In this document: positions 34,336-43,198 of the stretch, piece after piece
How the letters are laid out: the number at the start of each line of letters is the position of its first letter
Position numbering within the stretch: the first letter of the stretch is position 1
Origin: Flectonema sp. DT1601
Lineage: Eukaryota; Euglenozoa; Diplonemea; Diplonemida; Diplonemidae
Reading direction: 5' to 3'
NCBI GenBank assembly: GCA_964019425.1
Contig: OZ025829.1
Coordinates: 434,001-498,000 of the forward strand
Length of the DNA stretch: 64,000 nucleotides
Translations under genes and position numbers: made by a program
Notes under the pieces: model-generated
What the model was told of the DNA's origin: nothing
The model's database searches: none
The model's input: only the letters and a program-made list of their open reading frames with translations

Positions 34336-35142
34336 TTTTAAAAACAGTTGCTTTGAGATATTTATTCTTTTTTTGAATAATGTCGCATTTTGCTGAAATG
34401 CGATTTAATCTGAAAAAACTGTATTAAGTCTTCGCATAATATTTGTTGGTTGCTAATCGAGATGGATTTGGGGTTTTTTTCATTTATTGTAATTGAAATT
34501 GCATTTATGATTAGTAAACTTTAGCAACCATTCTCATGCGCCTGAGCGATGTATTTTTTTTTTTTTTTTTTTTTAAATATGTTTTCTCAATATCTCACGT
34601 GTATTGCAACTCACTCCGTGCACATTTGGTAGCTCAGAAAACCCAAATATTTTTGGGTGAAAAAAAAAAAAACGAAACAAAATTTTTTATACTTAGAAAA
34701 CGCCTAGCTTTGTAAACGCCTGTAGGCTAACGGTCTGAGACTGATTCATACCTGTCTATGTGAAGCTCTTTTGTTCCTGTAACGTCTCGCCATTTCTGTA
34801 GAATGGTGATGGGAAATAATGATGAAAAGATTTTGCTTAAGAAAAGGAAAAAAAAAAAAAATATCCATAAATAAATAATTCTGATAACATATATTTTTCT
34901 TTTTTTTTTCCCCCTTTTAAAATGTACGACCTCAAAAAAAAACTAATTTGTAGAGTTTTGCAACCTACCGATGAAGGCTTACAGGTAGTACGTGAGAAGG
35001 GTAAACGCTTTACGTTGTTTTCGTTTTCTTCAGGAAACGGCTCCAGATTGATCCTCTGTTACTGTGAGTCACCCTCCTGGGGCACTCATAATATAGAGCA
35101 ACGTTGGATTAAACTAACTACATTGTCCTTACGATTTGTTGA

Positions 35143-35174
<32 letters not shown>

Positions 35175-35529
35175 ATTATTATTTTTTCTACGCGACCCTC
35201 ACAGCTGTTTGTCCCTGTGCTAGGCTTCGTAAATAAATAAATACGGAGACTCAGGCTTATCCTACTACCGCAGTATTAGGGACCTGTAGGAACTGATACT
35301 TAATGCCAGCCTTGATTTTGATACGTCAGGCTTTTCCCTTTTTTTTCTCAGATGGTAATTAAAAGAAATTTCTCGCTTAGTTATTATTTCGTAATTACTG
35401 TTTTTTTTTTTTTTTTCTTTTTTTTTTTTTTTTTGCTTGTGTGAAAAAAAAAATGATGCTATCCAACATTTTAGCACTGCTGTGGATGTTGTGTTTAGGT
35501 GGGTGGGGGAGAGATGATTGTCGGGTACG

Positions 35530-35565
<36 letters not shown>

Positions 35566-35719
35566 TACTATGCGAATTCTCTGGTGAATTATCACCGTCC
35601 CCCTACCTTCCTTTCGTCACCCTTAGTCACAGTATGTAAAGCTAATGCTGTTTTTTTATGATACAGCCTGGTTGTGAATGTTACAAAATCAAACAAATCC
35701 CATTCAGATTTTGATTAAT

Positions 35720-35756
35720 TAGTCATCACACACTTTCTACATTTATTGCAGAAGAG
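35720..35756 (+). repeat. Short hairpin motif, copy 2
   Basis: CTTTCTACATTTATTGCAG with flanks matches the hairpin motif at 1870-1906; one stem base differs. Confidence 0.4.
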
Positions 35757-36092
35757 AGCTTCTACTACGAAATAGTAATAGTGATTAAAAAAAAAGAAGT
35801 TTTTTTTACTGAAACTGAAGAGTGATTCAGTCACAAGAATAGACTGACTGAGTTCTACACCATATGTGAAGTATGGAAGATTTATAGTTTTACATTAATA
35901 TGATAGAATACAGTTGGTGTTTTATAATATTCAAACACTCAAACCTGCTTTTCTCGGGGGAGGATTAATTCTATCCCCAGCGATAAGATATCAGTGTCCC
36001 TCAGAGGAAAATCTTATTATTATTATTATTATTGTTGTACTTTACGTTTGAAATTCTGACCGATTGCTGTGCTAACAAAAAGGCATTCTTTC

Positions 36093-36125
<33 letters not shown>

Positions 36126-36215
36126 GATTTAAAAAATATCAATTTTACCCTATTTTTAATGTCTCCCCCAAACAGATAGCCCTCCCTACCTACCACTTGT
36201 TGTTTTATATATGTA

Positions 36216-37478
36216 ATGAGTGAGAGCTATAGGTTACGGAGATTAAATCCGTTCCTTGATAAGCTGAATATTGATTTAGCAGATTATGATACGAAGAGCG
36301 TTCGATTTCAGTTACCAACGGAAGTAGAGAGTAGTAACACTGAGGGTGTGATTAGCCATGAGGTGAAACACGATACTGATAGTGATGTTGATGAAATTAC
36401 TTATTGGGATTTTGATGAAATTCCGTTGAGAAGTGTTCCGACAGAACCAATCAAAACTCATCTTCACAATCCCAATTCCAGTACTGAATACGTTGCGAGT
36501 TTTAAATCACCTCCAGCGACTAGACCTAGCCTTGATCTTCCCCCAAGAATAGGGCTGACGATTACTCCTTTGACTGATATTGTGAAACCTAATTTCTTCT
36601 TTGATGAATATCCCATACGAAAGATTAAACCAGAACCTCAAAAACGGATCTCAGCTGAAGACCAGGCGGCCTCAACTATTCGACGTATTGAAGAGGATGA
36701 GATCCGTCGATTTACTGAATTATATCCGTCGTCGGAAATACCCTGGAACAGCACTCCTCAGAGAACTGATGCTTTGGAGAAACCTCTTCCAAAACCAGAG
36801 AAAGTTTCGTCTATTTCGAATAAATTCGGATTCGTGTCACCTCGTAATTGTGGAGAAAGAATATATCAAAGTATCGACAGTTTGACGGTCGATATTGTGA
36901 AACCCAGAGAACAGGTTCCGTTGGGAATGCATTTTGTTTCTGAAAACCTACTCGTGTTGAAAACAGTCGACGTGAATTCACCTGCTGATCAATGTGGAGC
37001 CTCACGATTTATTGGACGACTTCTTGAGATTGCAAACGGAGAACCAGTCGTTACGTTAATCGGTCTTCGTAGAATATCAGAAGTTAACAACATAGTCACA
37101 ATCACATTCTCTGATAGAAGCTCACGATGTGTTTTGGAAGCATTTCATAAAGAAGAACAGCTGTCTGCTGAGTTACAAACATCAGTTAAAAAATTAATAA
37201 TTTCAGAGATATCATCTCGTACTAACATTGAGGCAGAACAAGAAACTCTTTGTCTGATTATCGTGTCTAACGTATTGAAGGATTCTGGGAAGCTATCGGT
37301 CATACCTACACCTGTAGGGATACCAACCACCACACCATCACCTGCTAGGTCTATTGTACCTTTTCGTGTAGATTCTCCTTCTCGAGGTGAACTATCACCA
37401 AAATTCACTTGGGTTAGAGTCGTTGAAAGAGATAACCAAATTGAGGATATAAAGTGGCTTCAAAAATCAACTTTGTAG
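36216..37478 (+). CDS. PDZ-like domain protein
   Basis: 420 residues, one exon. The N-terminal ~200 residues are acidic/Pro-rich and probably disordered, with two DEIP/DEYPIRK-type patches. At ~220-310 a PDZ-like fold is suggested by PLGMHF, VDVNSPADQCGA, GRLLEIANGEPV and a closing VTITF strand, which follow the PDZ carboxylate loop (here PLGM) and the SPA...G...NG pattern. PDZ domains bind C-terminal peptides and act as scaffolds. The C-terminal ~100 residues are unassigned. The next gene, a RhoGAP-like protein, starts 229 bases after the stop on the same strand. I chose the ATG at 36216, which overlaps an out-of-frame ATG-TAA just upstream. Confidence 0.75.
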   Translation: MSESYRLRRLNPFLDKLNIDLADYDTKSVRFQLPTEVESSNTEGVISHEVKHDTDSDVDEITYWDFDEIPLRSVPTEPIKTHLHNPNSSTEYVASFKSPPATRPSLDLPPRIGLTITPLTDIVKPNFFFDEYPIRKIKPEPQKRISAEDQAASTIRRIEEDEIRRFTELYPSSEIPWNSTPQRTDALEKPLPKPEKVSSISNKFGFVSPRNCGERIYQSIDSLTVDIVKPREQVPLGMHFVSENLLVLKTVDVNSPADQCGASRFIGRLLEIANGEPVVTLIGLRRISEVNNIVTITFSDRSSRCVLEAFHKEEQLSAELQTSVKKLIISEISSRTNIEAEQETLCLIIVSNVLKDSGKLSVIPTPVGIPTTTPSPARSIVPFRVDSPSRGELSPKFTWVRVVERDNQIEDIKWLQKSTL

Positions 37479-37707
37479 CTGTTTTTTTTTTTTTTTTTTT
37501 TTTTTCCATTTAAAAACGTTTTTTCTGAAGGCATTAAAACTATTGTCTCACCTGTACCTTTATTACTAGATTTACTGCTGATTCGTCAAAAAAGTGTTTT
37601 TTTTATTTTTTTATATCTGTTTTTTTATTGTTATTTTCTTATACCAGATTGATAGTGAAGTAATGACCCGTCAGTACACTACTATGTAATTGAATGTACC
37701 AAACAAC

Positions 37708-38856
37708 ATGACACCTAATAATATAAAACTAACGTGTACCATCTTGTCTGATACGATAGTAGGCTTCGATTGTTTGTTAGACTTCGTTAGTGAAAATGAT
37801 GTGATTGAATTTCGACTGAGTTGCCACCAATTAGGGTATCAGGAAATTATGAGGGCATCGCATAATGCTTTGATTCAAAAACTTTTTCGTGGACTTGTTG
37901 AAAAAACGAAATATACTTTTGTAGTTTCAGCACTAGTAAAAGGTGACGTCAAATGGGTTGGAAGGATGGTGGTTGTGACGAAAAAAACTTTTTTAGATAA
38001 AAAAAATTTGTTTAAAAAATATTCTTTCAGCAAATCTGGGATTCACTCTATACAGACATTGAAACAATCCTTAGTGAACGCTACTGATGATCGACTTTCA
38101 GAAAACTTATCAAAAGCTGCCAGGATTATCTCTCAAAATCCATCTTTTTCTTCACTTGCTCCAACGCTATTGTTTCCTTTACGTGATCAAAGCAATCGTT
38201 CGTTTGAACCTTTTTCATCTGATTTAGATTTCGTTCTCGCTGTTCAATCTAACAATCCTAAAATACCAATAGTTCTCTCTCTGTTATGTGATAAATTATC
38301 AGTCAGCGTTACAAACGGTATTCACGTCAAACATGTTTTTAGGACAATTGGAAATAAACTACTTGTTGCGTCGTTGCAGAACTTATCTTTATTGACGACG
38401 GCGGATGACGATATAAAGACTTCTGTGTTGACATATAAGAATAAAGTTGAGATCTTGTTGGAGGTATTTTCACCTGTCGACTGTGCTGATGCAATAAAAA
38501 GTTATTTGAGATTGCTACCAACTCCGTTGATTGATGACGTGGGTGTCGTCAGTATTCAGGATGTGGTTCATAGCATTCCTATTTCTCATCGATATTGTTT
38601 GTTTTCAGTTTGTGAATTACTTCAAAAGGTTTCAAAACAACCATTTTGTGGAGTTGATGTTGCGACGTTGTCGTCGGTGTTTGCCGTAATATTTTTTAAA
38701 TCGGATGACTGCTGCGTGGATTCGAATAACTTAAATAAATACAAAACCATACTTGAGAGTAGGGCAGCTATCGTATCAAAATTTATTGAGAATCCAACGC
38801 TGCTACAAATTCCGACAGCACCATTGCCTGATGAAAATATTGTGATGTATAACTAA
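37708..38856 (+). CDS. RhoGAP-like protein with N-terminal beta domain
   Basis: 382 residues from the first in-frame ATG, one exon. Residues ~185-335 match the RhoGAP layout: IPIVLSLLCDKL opening helix, HVFRTIG with the arginine finger at Arg212, SYLRLLPTPLI, and the helix CLFSVCELLQKVS. The conserved Asn of the NLA-x-VF-P segment is not evident (the segment reads LSSVFAVIFF), so catalysis could be weak. The first ~95 residues look like a beta sandwich, possibly fibronectin III-like; this is uncertain. A RhoGAP would switch off Rho/Rac-type GTPases at membranes or the cytoskeleton. A T-rich tract and TTATACCAG (AG at 37646-37647) precede the start by 60 bases. Confidence 0.72.
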   Translation: MTPNNIKLTCTILSDTIVGFDCLLDFVSENDVIEFRLSCHQLGYQEIMRASHNALIQKLFRGLVEKTKYTFVVSALVKGDVKWVGRMVVVTKKTFLDKKNLFKKYSFSKSGIHSIQTLKQSLVNATDDRLSENLSKAARIISQNPSFSSLAPTLLFPLRDQSNRSFEPFSSDLDFVLAVQSNNPKIPIVLSLLCDKLSVSVTNGIHVKHVFRTIGNKLLVASLQNLSLLTTADDDIKTSVLTYKNKVEILLEVFSPVDCADAIKSYLRLLPTPLIDDVGVVSIQDVVHSIPISHRYCLFSVCELLQKVSKQPFCGVDVATLSSVFAVIFFKSDDCCVDSNNLNKYKTILESRAAIVSKFIENPTLLQIPTAPLPDENIVMYN

Positions 38857-39265
38857 ATTAATTTATTTACTTAAGATTGAAAACCGATGTTTCTTTATGG
38901 TCATATGATTTATTTTTCCCTTCCGGGCGACAGGACTTTGTCTGCGTTCAACCGAAACATAATGCTAATCTGAATAGTTTTTTTTGTTTCCCTTTCGGTT
39001 TTGTTTTGTCATAGATATATTTTTCTTTTTTCACTCCTTTCTTTTTTCTTCCTATCATTCGTTTCTCCCCAACAAATAACAACAAAAAATTGATAAACAC
39101 GTCTTACATTGCAAATTACCAGCAATTGAAAGAAAAAAAAAAAAAAAAAAAGAGCAACGCCAACAACCGACTGTTGTCCCAGATTTGATGAAAAAAGTAA
39201 ATTTATTGTTTAGGTTTTTTTTTTTTTTTTTCACATCAGAAAATTTGTAAAAAAATAAAATAAAT
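38857..39265. other. Intergenic with dispersed repeat family C copy
   Basis: Bases 38871-38995 match the family C parts at 34131-34335, but without the family B segment. The spacer ends in ~18 T followed by CACATCAG (AG at 39238-39239), 26 bases before the next start. Confidence 0.5.
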
Positions 39266-40459
39266 ATGTCATCACCTCCGATGAAGACTAATATAAAGGA
39301 AGAGGTCACAGAGATTGCCAAGATTTCGGAAGCCGATCTTTTAGCAAAATCAACATTTCCGGAACAACCGGGATTCATTAGAAAGCCAATAGAGAGTGGA
39401 TCATATGCAACAAATCCCTTTGGGATACGAGTTTATCAAACTAGTGGAATTCATGAAGGACAACTCCGACGAGGATTACGAAAATCATTAAAGGGAGGTC
39501 TACTACTAAGTGTAGTGTGTGGGTATTACTTATATCAAATAACAAGTCATCCTGAAGGTGAATATGTTGCTTCTCCAAATGCAACTTACAATCTTCAGCT
39601 ATTGCCAATGAGGAAATTATCTAGGTATTGGGGATACTTTGCTGAGAGTGACATGTCGAAATTATTTATAAAACCATACGCGGCATTCTACGAGTGTAAC
39701 GTGAATGAAGCATCTGAGCCATTGGAAAGTTACGGAACACTCCAACAGTTCTTTACGAGATTCTTAAAAGACGGTAGTCGACCATTCTCTGCTTGTGACG
39801 ACACTCACATATCATCACCGTGCGATTCGACATTAGTCAGAATGGGTGAGGTCACTGAATCCAACCACGAACACTGGATAAGTCAAATAAAAGGATATCA
39901 ATACAGAGTTACAGATCTCTTGAGATTCTCACCAAAACCAGTATCTGACGGAAGTAAAAGAGTCTACTGTGTTTTATATTTAGGTCCAGGAGACTATCAC
40001 AGATTTCACGTACCGGTTGACAGTTGGAAAGTTTCAATTGCGAATCACATTATAGGAAATTTATTTCCGGTTAACACCATCGCTTATAAATTTTTAGATG
40101 AACTTTTTTGTATGAACGAACGAATCTCTCTCAACGGAACATGGAAACACGGTAGTTTTTGCTGCTCTCTAGTAGGTGCCTACAACGTTGGTAATATTGT
40201 TGTTGGTTTTGACAAAGGCTTAGCAACACAGAAAGCAACTGACGACGCCAATGCAAGGAATTCTCTTGCTGAGCGTCAACATGTTACAACTGCGTATTCG
40301 ATACCCAAATCACCTGGTAAAGGTGGTGATGAATTGGGATATTTTAAAATGGGATCAACCATTGTAATGATTGCTGATGTTCCACAAAACTGGAAATGGA
40401 ACGTTTCTCAGGGAGACAAAACGAAGGTTGGAGAAATATTAATGAGTAAGTCAGCGTAG
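39266..40459 (+). CDS. PSD: Phosphatidylserine decarboxylase proenzyme
   Basis: 397 residues, one exon. It converts phosphatidylserine to phosphatidylethanolamine using a pyruvoyl group made by self-cleavage. A hydrophobic helix (KGGLLLSVVCGYYLYQI, ~72-90) fits the inner mitochondrial membrane anchor of type I enzymes. The core shows SPCDS with the conserved Asp, GDYHRFHVPVD with the conserved His, and the cleavage site GYFKMGST. The usual site is LGST; Met replaces Leu here while Gly-Ser, the cleaved bond, is kept. The N-terminal ~70 residues are charged and could contain a targeting signal. Sirtuin follows after 154 bases on the same strand. Confidence 0.92.
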   Translation: MSSPPMKTNIKEEVTEIAKISEADLLAKSTFPEQPGFIRKPIESGSYATNPFGIRVYQTSGIHEGQLRRGLRKSLKGGLLLSVVCGYYLYQITSHPEGEYVASPNATYNLQLLPMRKLSRYWGYFAESDMSKLFIKPYAAFYECNVNEASEPLESYGTLQQFFTRFLKDGSRPFSACDDTHISSPCDSTLVRMGEVTESNHEHWISQIKGYQYRVTDLLRFSPKPVSDGSKRVYCVLYLGPGDYHRFHVPVDSWKVSIANHIIGNLFPVNTIAYKFLDELFCMNERISLNGTWKHGSFCCSLVGAYNVGNIVVGFDKGLATQKATDDANARNSLAERQHVTTAYSIPKSPGKGGDELGYFKMGSTIVMIADVPQNWKWNVSQGDKTKVGEILMSKSA

Positions 40460-40613
40460 TTTTTACAATAATTTAATTAGATCAAAGTTCCCTGATGGGT
40501 TACAGTTTCTACACCGCCACTAGCTTCTGTTGGAAATTACGAAACTTCTGATTGTCGACTTTTTATTATTATTATCTGGAAATTCATTTTATTGAAAACA
40601 GCAAACTGCCATC

Positions 40614-41567
40614 ATGGAGTGTGATGCTAGCCTCAATACTATCGCTTCGCTCTATAAAAAGTGTGAATCGATGTTAGTGTTAGCTGGAGCAGGCATGGGT
40701 GTAGACTCAGGCATTGGTACCTTCCGAGGTAATACAGCTGGTGTATGGCCTGAACAACATAATTATGACCTACCCCTCGCACCTGATGGAAGTACAGGAC
40801 TATCTCAACTCAATAATAAGAGGTGGTTCGCTGAAGCTCCTGAGATGGCCTGGAAATTCTGGAAATGGTGTCACCTCAGTTATAGTAAAGTAGAATCTCA
40901 TGAAGGCTACGAGGCTGTCATCTCTCTTTTGAATAAAAAAAACGGTTTCATCGTTACAACGAACATAGACAGTCAATTCACTGCATCTGGTGCACACCCT
41001 GACAAGATTCGTGAACTTCATGGCATAACCAACAGAATCAAGTGTAGTGGTGAGGGAAGACCAGAAGTTGTAACCAAATCTATAGGTGATGAGTGTGATC
41101 TCCGTCCATTAGACTTCGCTGAAGATTTCAACGAGGGAGAACTTCAGAGTGGACCGTGTCCACAGGATATCATAACAACCTTTTCTGATATAAATATTTC
41201 TGATCCGATCCCAAGATGTTCATGTGGTGCTGTTCTCCGACCTGACGTGACTCTCTTCGGTGATGTGGTATTTGAGTCTTCACTACCAGAAGGTCCAATG
41301 TCCATTCAACATAACAATTTTATGAACTGGAAATCATCCCTACCACCTTCAGGTGGTCTTCTAATACTTGAGATTGGTGCGGGTACCTCCATGCCAATCC
41401 TACGAAAGATGTCATCATCGCTATTAACTGATCGAGAGGATACTTTTTTAATTCGAATAAACACAACAGAAGGAGACGTTTCAAACTCCGAAAGAGAATT
41501 TTCAATAAAAATGACTGCGAAGGAAGCTCTTATGAAACTAAAAGACATCATAATGAGTGAGGAGTGA
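40614..41567 (+). CDS. Sirtuin (Sir2-family NAD-dependent deacylase), divergent
   Basis: 317 residues, one exon. Motifs in order: GAGMGVDSGIGTFRG (usual GAGxSxxSGIPxFR), TTNID (usual TQNID) and IRELHG with the catalytic His. A zinc region follows in which the second pair is CSC and the first has only one clear Cys (IKCSG). The NAD-binding strand LEIGAGTSMPI comes after. Sirtuins remove acyl groups from lysines using NAD. The family is clear, but the incomplete Cys4 site and the odd NID-SQF loop mark it as divergent. Its last ~50 codons and 3' flank are duplicated immediately downstream (41722-42193) with an rRNA patch. The gene itself reads through intact. Confidence 0.9.
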   Translation: MECDASLNTIASLYKKCESMLVLAGAGMGVDSGIGTFRGNTAGVWPEQHNYDLPLAPDGSTGLSQLNNKRWFAEAPEMAWKFWKWCHLSYSKVESHEGYEAVISLLNKKNGFIVTTNIDSQFTASGAHPDKIRELHGITNRIKCSGEGRPEVVTKSIGDECDLRPLDFAEDFNEGELQSGPCPQDIITTFSDINISDPIPRCSCGAVLRPDVTLFGDVVFESSLPEGPMSIQHNNFMNWKSSLPPSGGLLILEIGAGTSMPILRKMSSSLLTDREDTFLIRINTTEGDVSNSEREFSIKMTAKEALMKLKDIIMSEE

Positions 41568-42193
41568 AGACATATTCACGCAACCTGTCTTTTGTATCAT
41601 TTGACTACTAAGTTAACTATTGAGAACAAGTTCACACGATCTCATTACATACTTCGATTATCAATTTCTTTATTGTCGTTCAACGCAGTAACAGTCACGG
41701 GTAAATTCTCATTATTACTATCACTGTTGACTGATCGAGAGGATACTTTTTTTAATTCGAATAAACACAACAGAAGGAGACGTTGTGTACTCCGGCCATA
41801 AACCTCAAACCCTGAGAACAACAAGGCTCCTCGAGGCCAGTCCATTCGGACTCGTATAGACCCAGTTGAGTATCCCAGATTTGCATGTGAATTTGATTGA
41901 AGCCACTCGCCAAAGCTAGTCTTGGTCCGATAAACCTATTGGAACACTGCAAAGCATGTATGTCTCTAGACTGGGTTCTGGCTTAGAGGCGTTCAGCCAT
42001 AATCCATCCAGTGGTAGCATCACGGCAGTGAGGAGTGAAGACATATTCACGCAACCTGTCTTTTGTATCATTTGACTACTAAGTTAACTATTGAGAACAA
42101 GTTCACACGATCTCATTACATACTTCGATTATCAGTTTTTTTTATTGTCGTTCAACACAATAACCGTCACGGGTAAATTCTCATTATTACTAT
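41421..42193 (+). repeat. ~300-bp tandem duplication of the sirtuin 3' end and flank
   Basis: 41421-41480 matches 41722-41784 and 41557-41721 matches 42028-42193, both with few changes. The second copy lacks the sirtuin segment 41481-41556 and holds 243 bases of LSU rRNA in its place. The simplest reading is one duplication with a filler or template switch. Confidence 0.92.
41785..42027 (-). rRNA. Fragment of the 3'-terminal region of large-subunit (28S/25S-type) rRNA
   Basis: On the minus strand, starting near 42027, the sequence reads GATGCTACCACTGGATGG, GGATTATGGCTGAACGCC, then TCTAAGCCAGAACCC. This corresponds to the near-universal GGATTATGACTGAACGCCTCTAAGTCAGAATCC near the 3' end of eukaryotic LSU rRNA, with compensating-looking changes (GACT/AGTC to GGCT/AGCC). 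About 190 further bases follow as variable domain VI-type sequence. It is only ~243 bp with sharp joins to sirtuin-derived sequence on both sides, so it is a displaced rDNA piece, not a working rRNA gene. Confidence 0.88.
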
Positions 42194-42221
42194 TTCTAAG
42201 TTATACCACAATAAACAGAAC

Positions 42222-42908
42222 ATGGGATTGGTCTGTGGATGTGCTCAGGGAGATCGACCCCTTGACAAAATAGATTCGAAGGAAGATAAATTAACAAAAT
42301 ACGATTTCAGTGAAATAGCCCTAACAGATAAAGAGGTGTTGAGGATCTCAGAAGCGGTGAAGAGGAATATAAAACTTACCACGCTATTGTTAGGATGGTC
42401 GAGTATATCATCAACGAGTTTACGAGAAATATGCGAATCGGTAAATCGTCATAGTAGCTTAAGGTATTTGATTTTAAATGGGAATAATATAACTGATGTG
42501 AAACCGATATGTACTCTCCTTGAGACTAATACTTCATTGGTGCATCTTAATTTGGGATCCAATCGGATCGACGGTGAGGGATTTAAAGATATTTTGAAAT
42601 CTCTTCGATATAATCAGACGTTGAGATTTCTCGGTCTTGGAGGAAATCAAATTGACACTCCTCCGGCAACAGTTTTCGCGACGACGCTTGGATTTAATTC
42701 ATCTGTTCTGCTGATTGATTTGCAGGATAATTTGTTATCGTCGGCTGATTTCAATGAATTGCAAAAAAACTTTTCTGATGTTTCAAAAGGTCCTCCGACG
42801 GTTGACGCGGCAGAAGCAGTTGCTGAGGTTCAACTTCCTCCGTTGCCTCCACTGCCGGTACCGCCAATTGAAATTAATTCTGAATTATATGAAGGTAAGA
42901 TGGAGTGA
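42222..42908 (+). CDS. Acylated leucine-rich-repeat protein
   Basis: 228 residues. The N-terminus MGLVCGC has Gly2 for N-myristoylation and Cys5/Cys7 for palmitoylation, so the protein is probably attached to the plasma or flagellar membrane. Residues ~35-185 hold about five ribonuclease-inhibitor-type leucine-rich repeats (LRYLILNGNNI, LVHLNLGSNRI, LRFLGLGGNQI, VLLIDLQDNLL). A Pro-rich tail (PPLPPLPVPP) could bind SH3 or profilin-like partners. An ACAATAAACAG acceptor-like site lies three bases before the ATG. A GTAAGA near the end could be a donor, but it does not fit the GTATGN pattern of other introns here, so I end the gene at 42908. Confidence 0.8.
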   Translation: MGLVCGCAQGDRPLDKIDSKEDKLTKYDFSEIALTDKEVLRISEAVKRNIKLTTLLLGWSSISSTSLREICESVNRHSSLRYLILNGNNITDVKPICTLLETNTSLVHLNLGSNRIDGEGFKDILKSLRYNQTLRFLGLGGNQIDTPPATVFATTLGFNSSVLLIDLQDNLLSSADFNELQKNFSDVSKGPPTVDAAEAVAEVQLPPLPPLPVPPIEINSELYEGKME

Positions 42909-43198
42909 AATAATGAATACACATTTTTTTTTTTTTTTTTTTTTAAAAAAACACAGACGTTTTCTCGCACATAATATTATGTTTCGTATACACAACGCAA
43001 TTCTACTTTGCGGGTAAATACTGTAATTGGTTTCTGAAAGTTGTATTTTTCTCTTTTTTTTTTTTTTTTAAAACTGGTCGGAGCTGTTGTCTAAAACTAC
43101 TCTTTTTGAAGGTTTTTTTCCTTAAAAAAAGTTCTTTTTTTCCATTATTGGTATTTCTTTTCACCGTGTATAAGTTACGTTTGTGTGTTTTTATTTAA

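Larger units (their letters stand above)
33680..36215. other. Intergenic, low complexity with dispersed repeats
   Basis: 2.5 kb with A and T runs (to ~40 A at 35530), (ATT)n tracts near 34017 and 36015, copies of repeat families B and C, the hairpin motif copy 2, and part of family A at 35829-35865. No gene is supported. CCCAAACAG (AG at 36174-36175) sits 40 bases before the next start. Confidence 0.6.

Noticed and set aside
42894-43017. Possible extra exon after the LRR gene (GTAAGA...AACACAG)
   Set aside because: The donor does not follow the GTATGN/GTTTGN pattern and the added sequence looks random.
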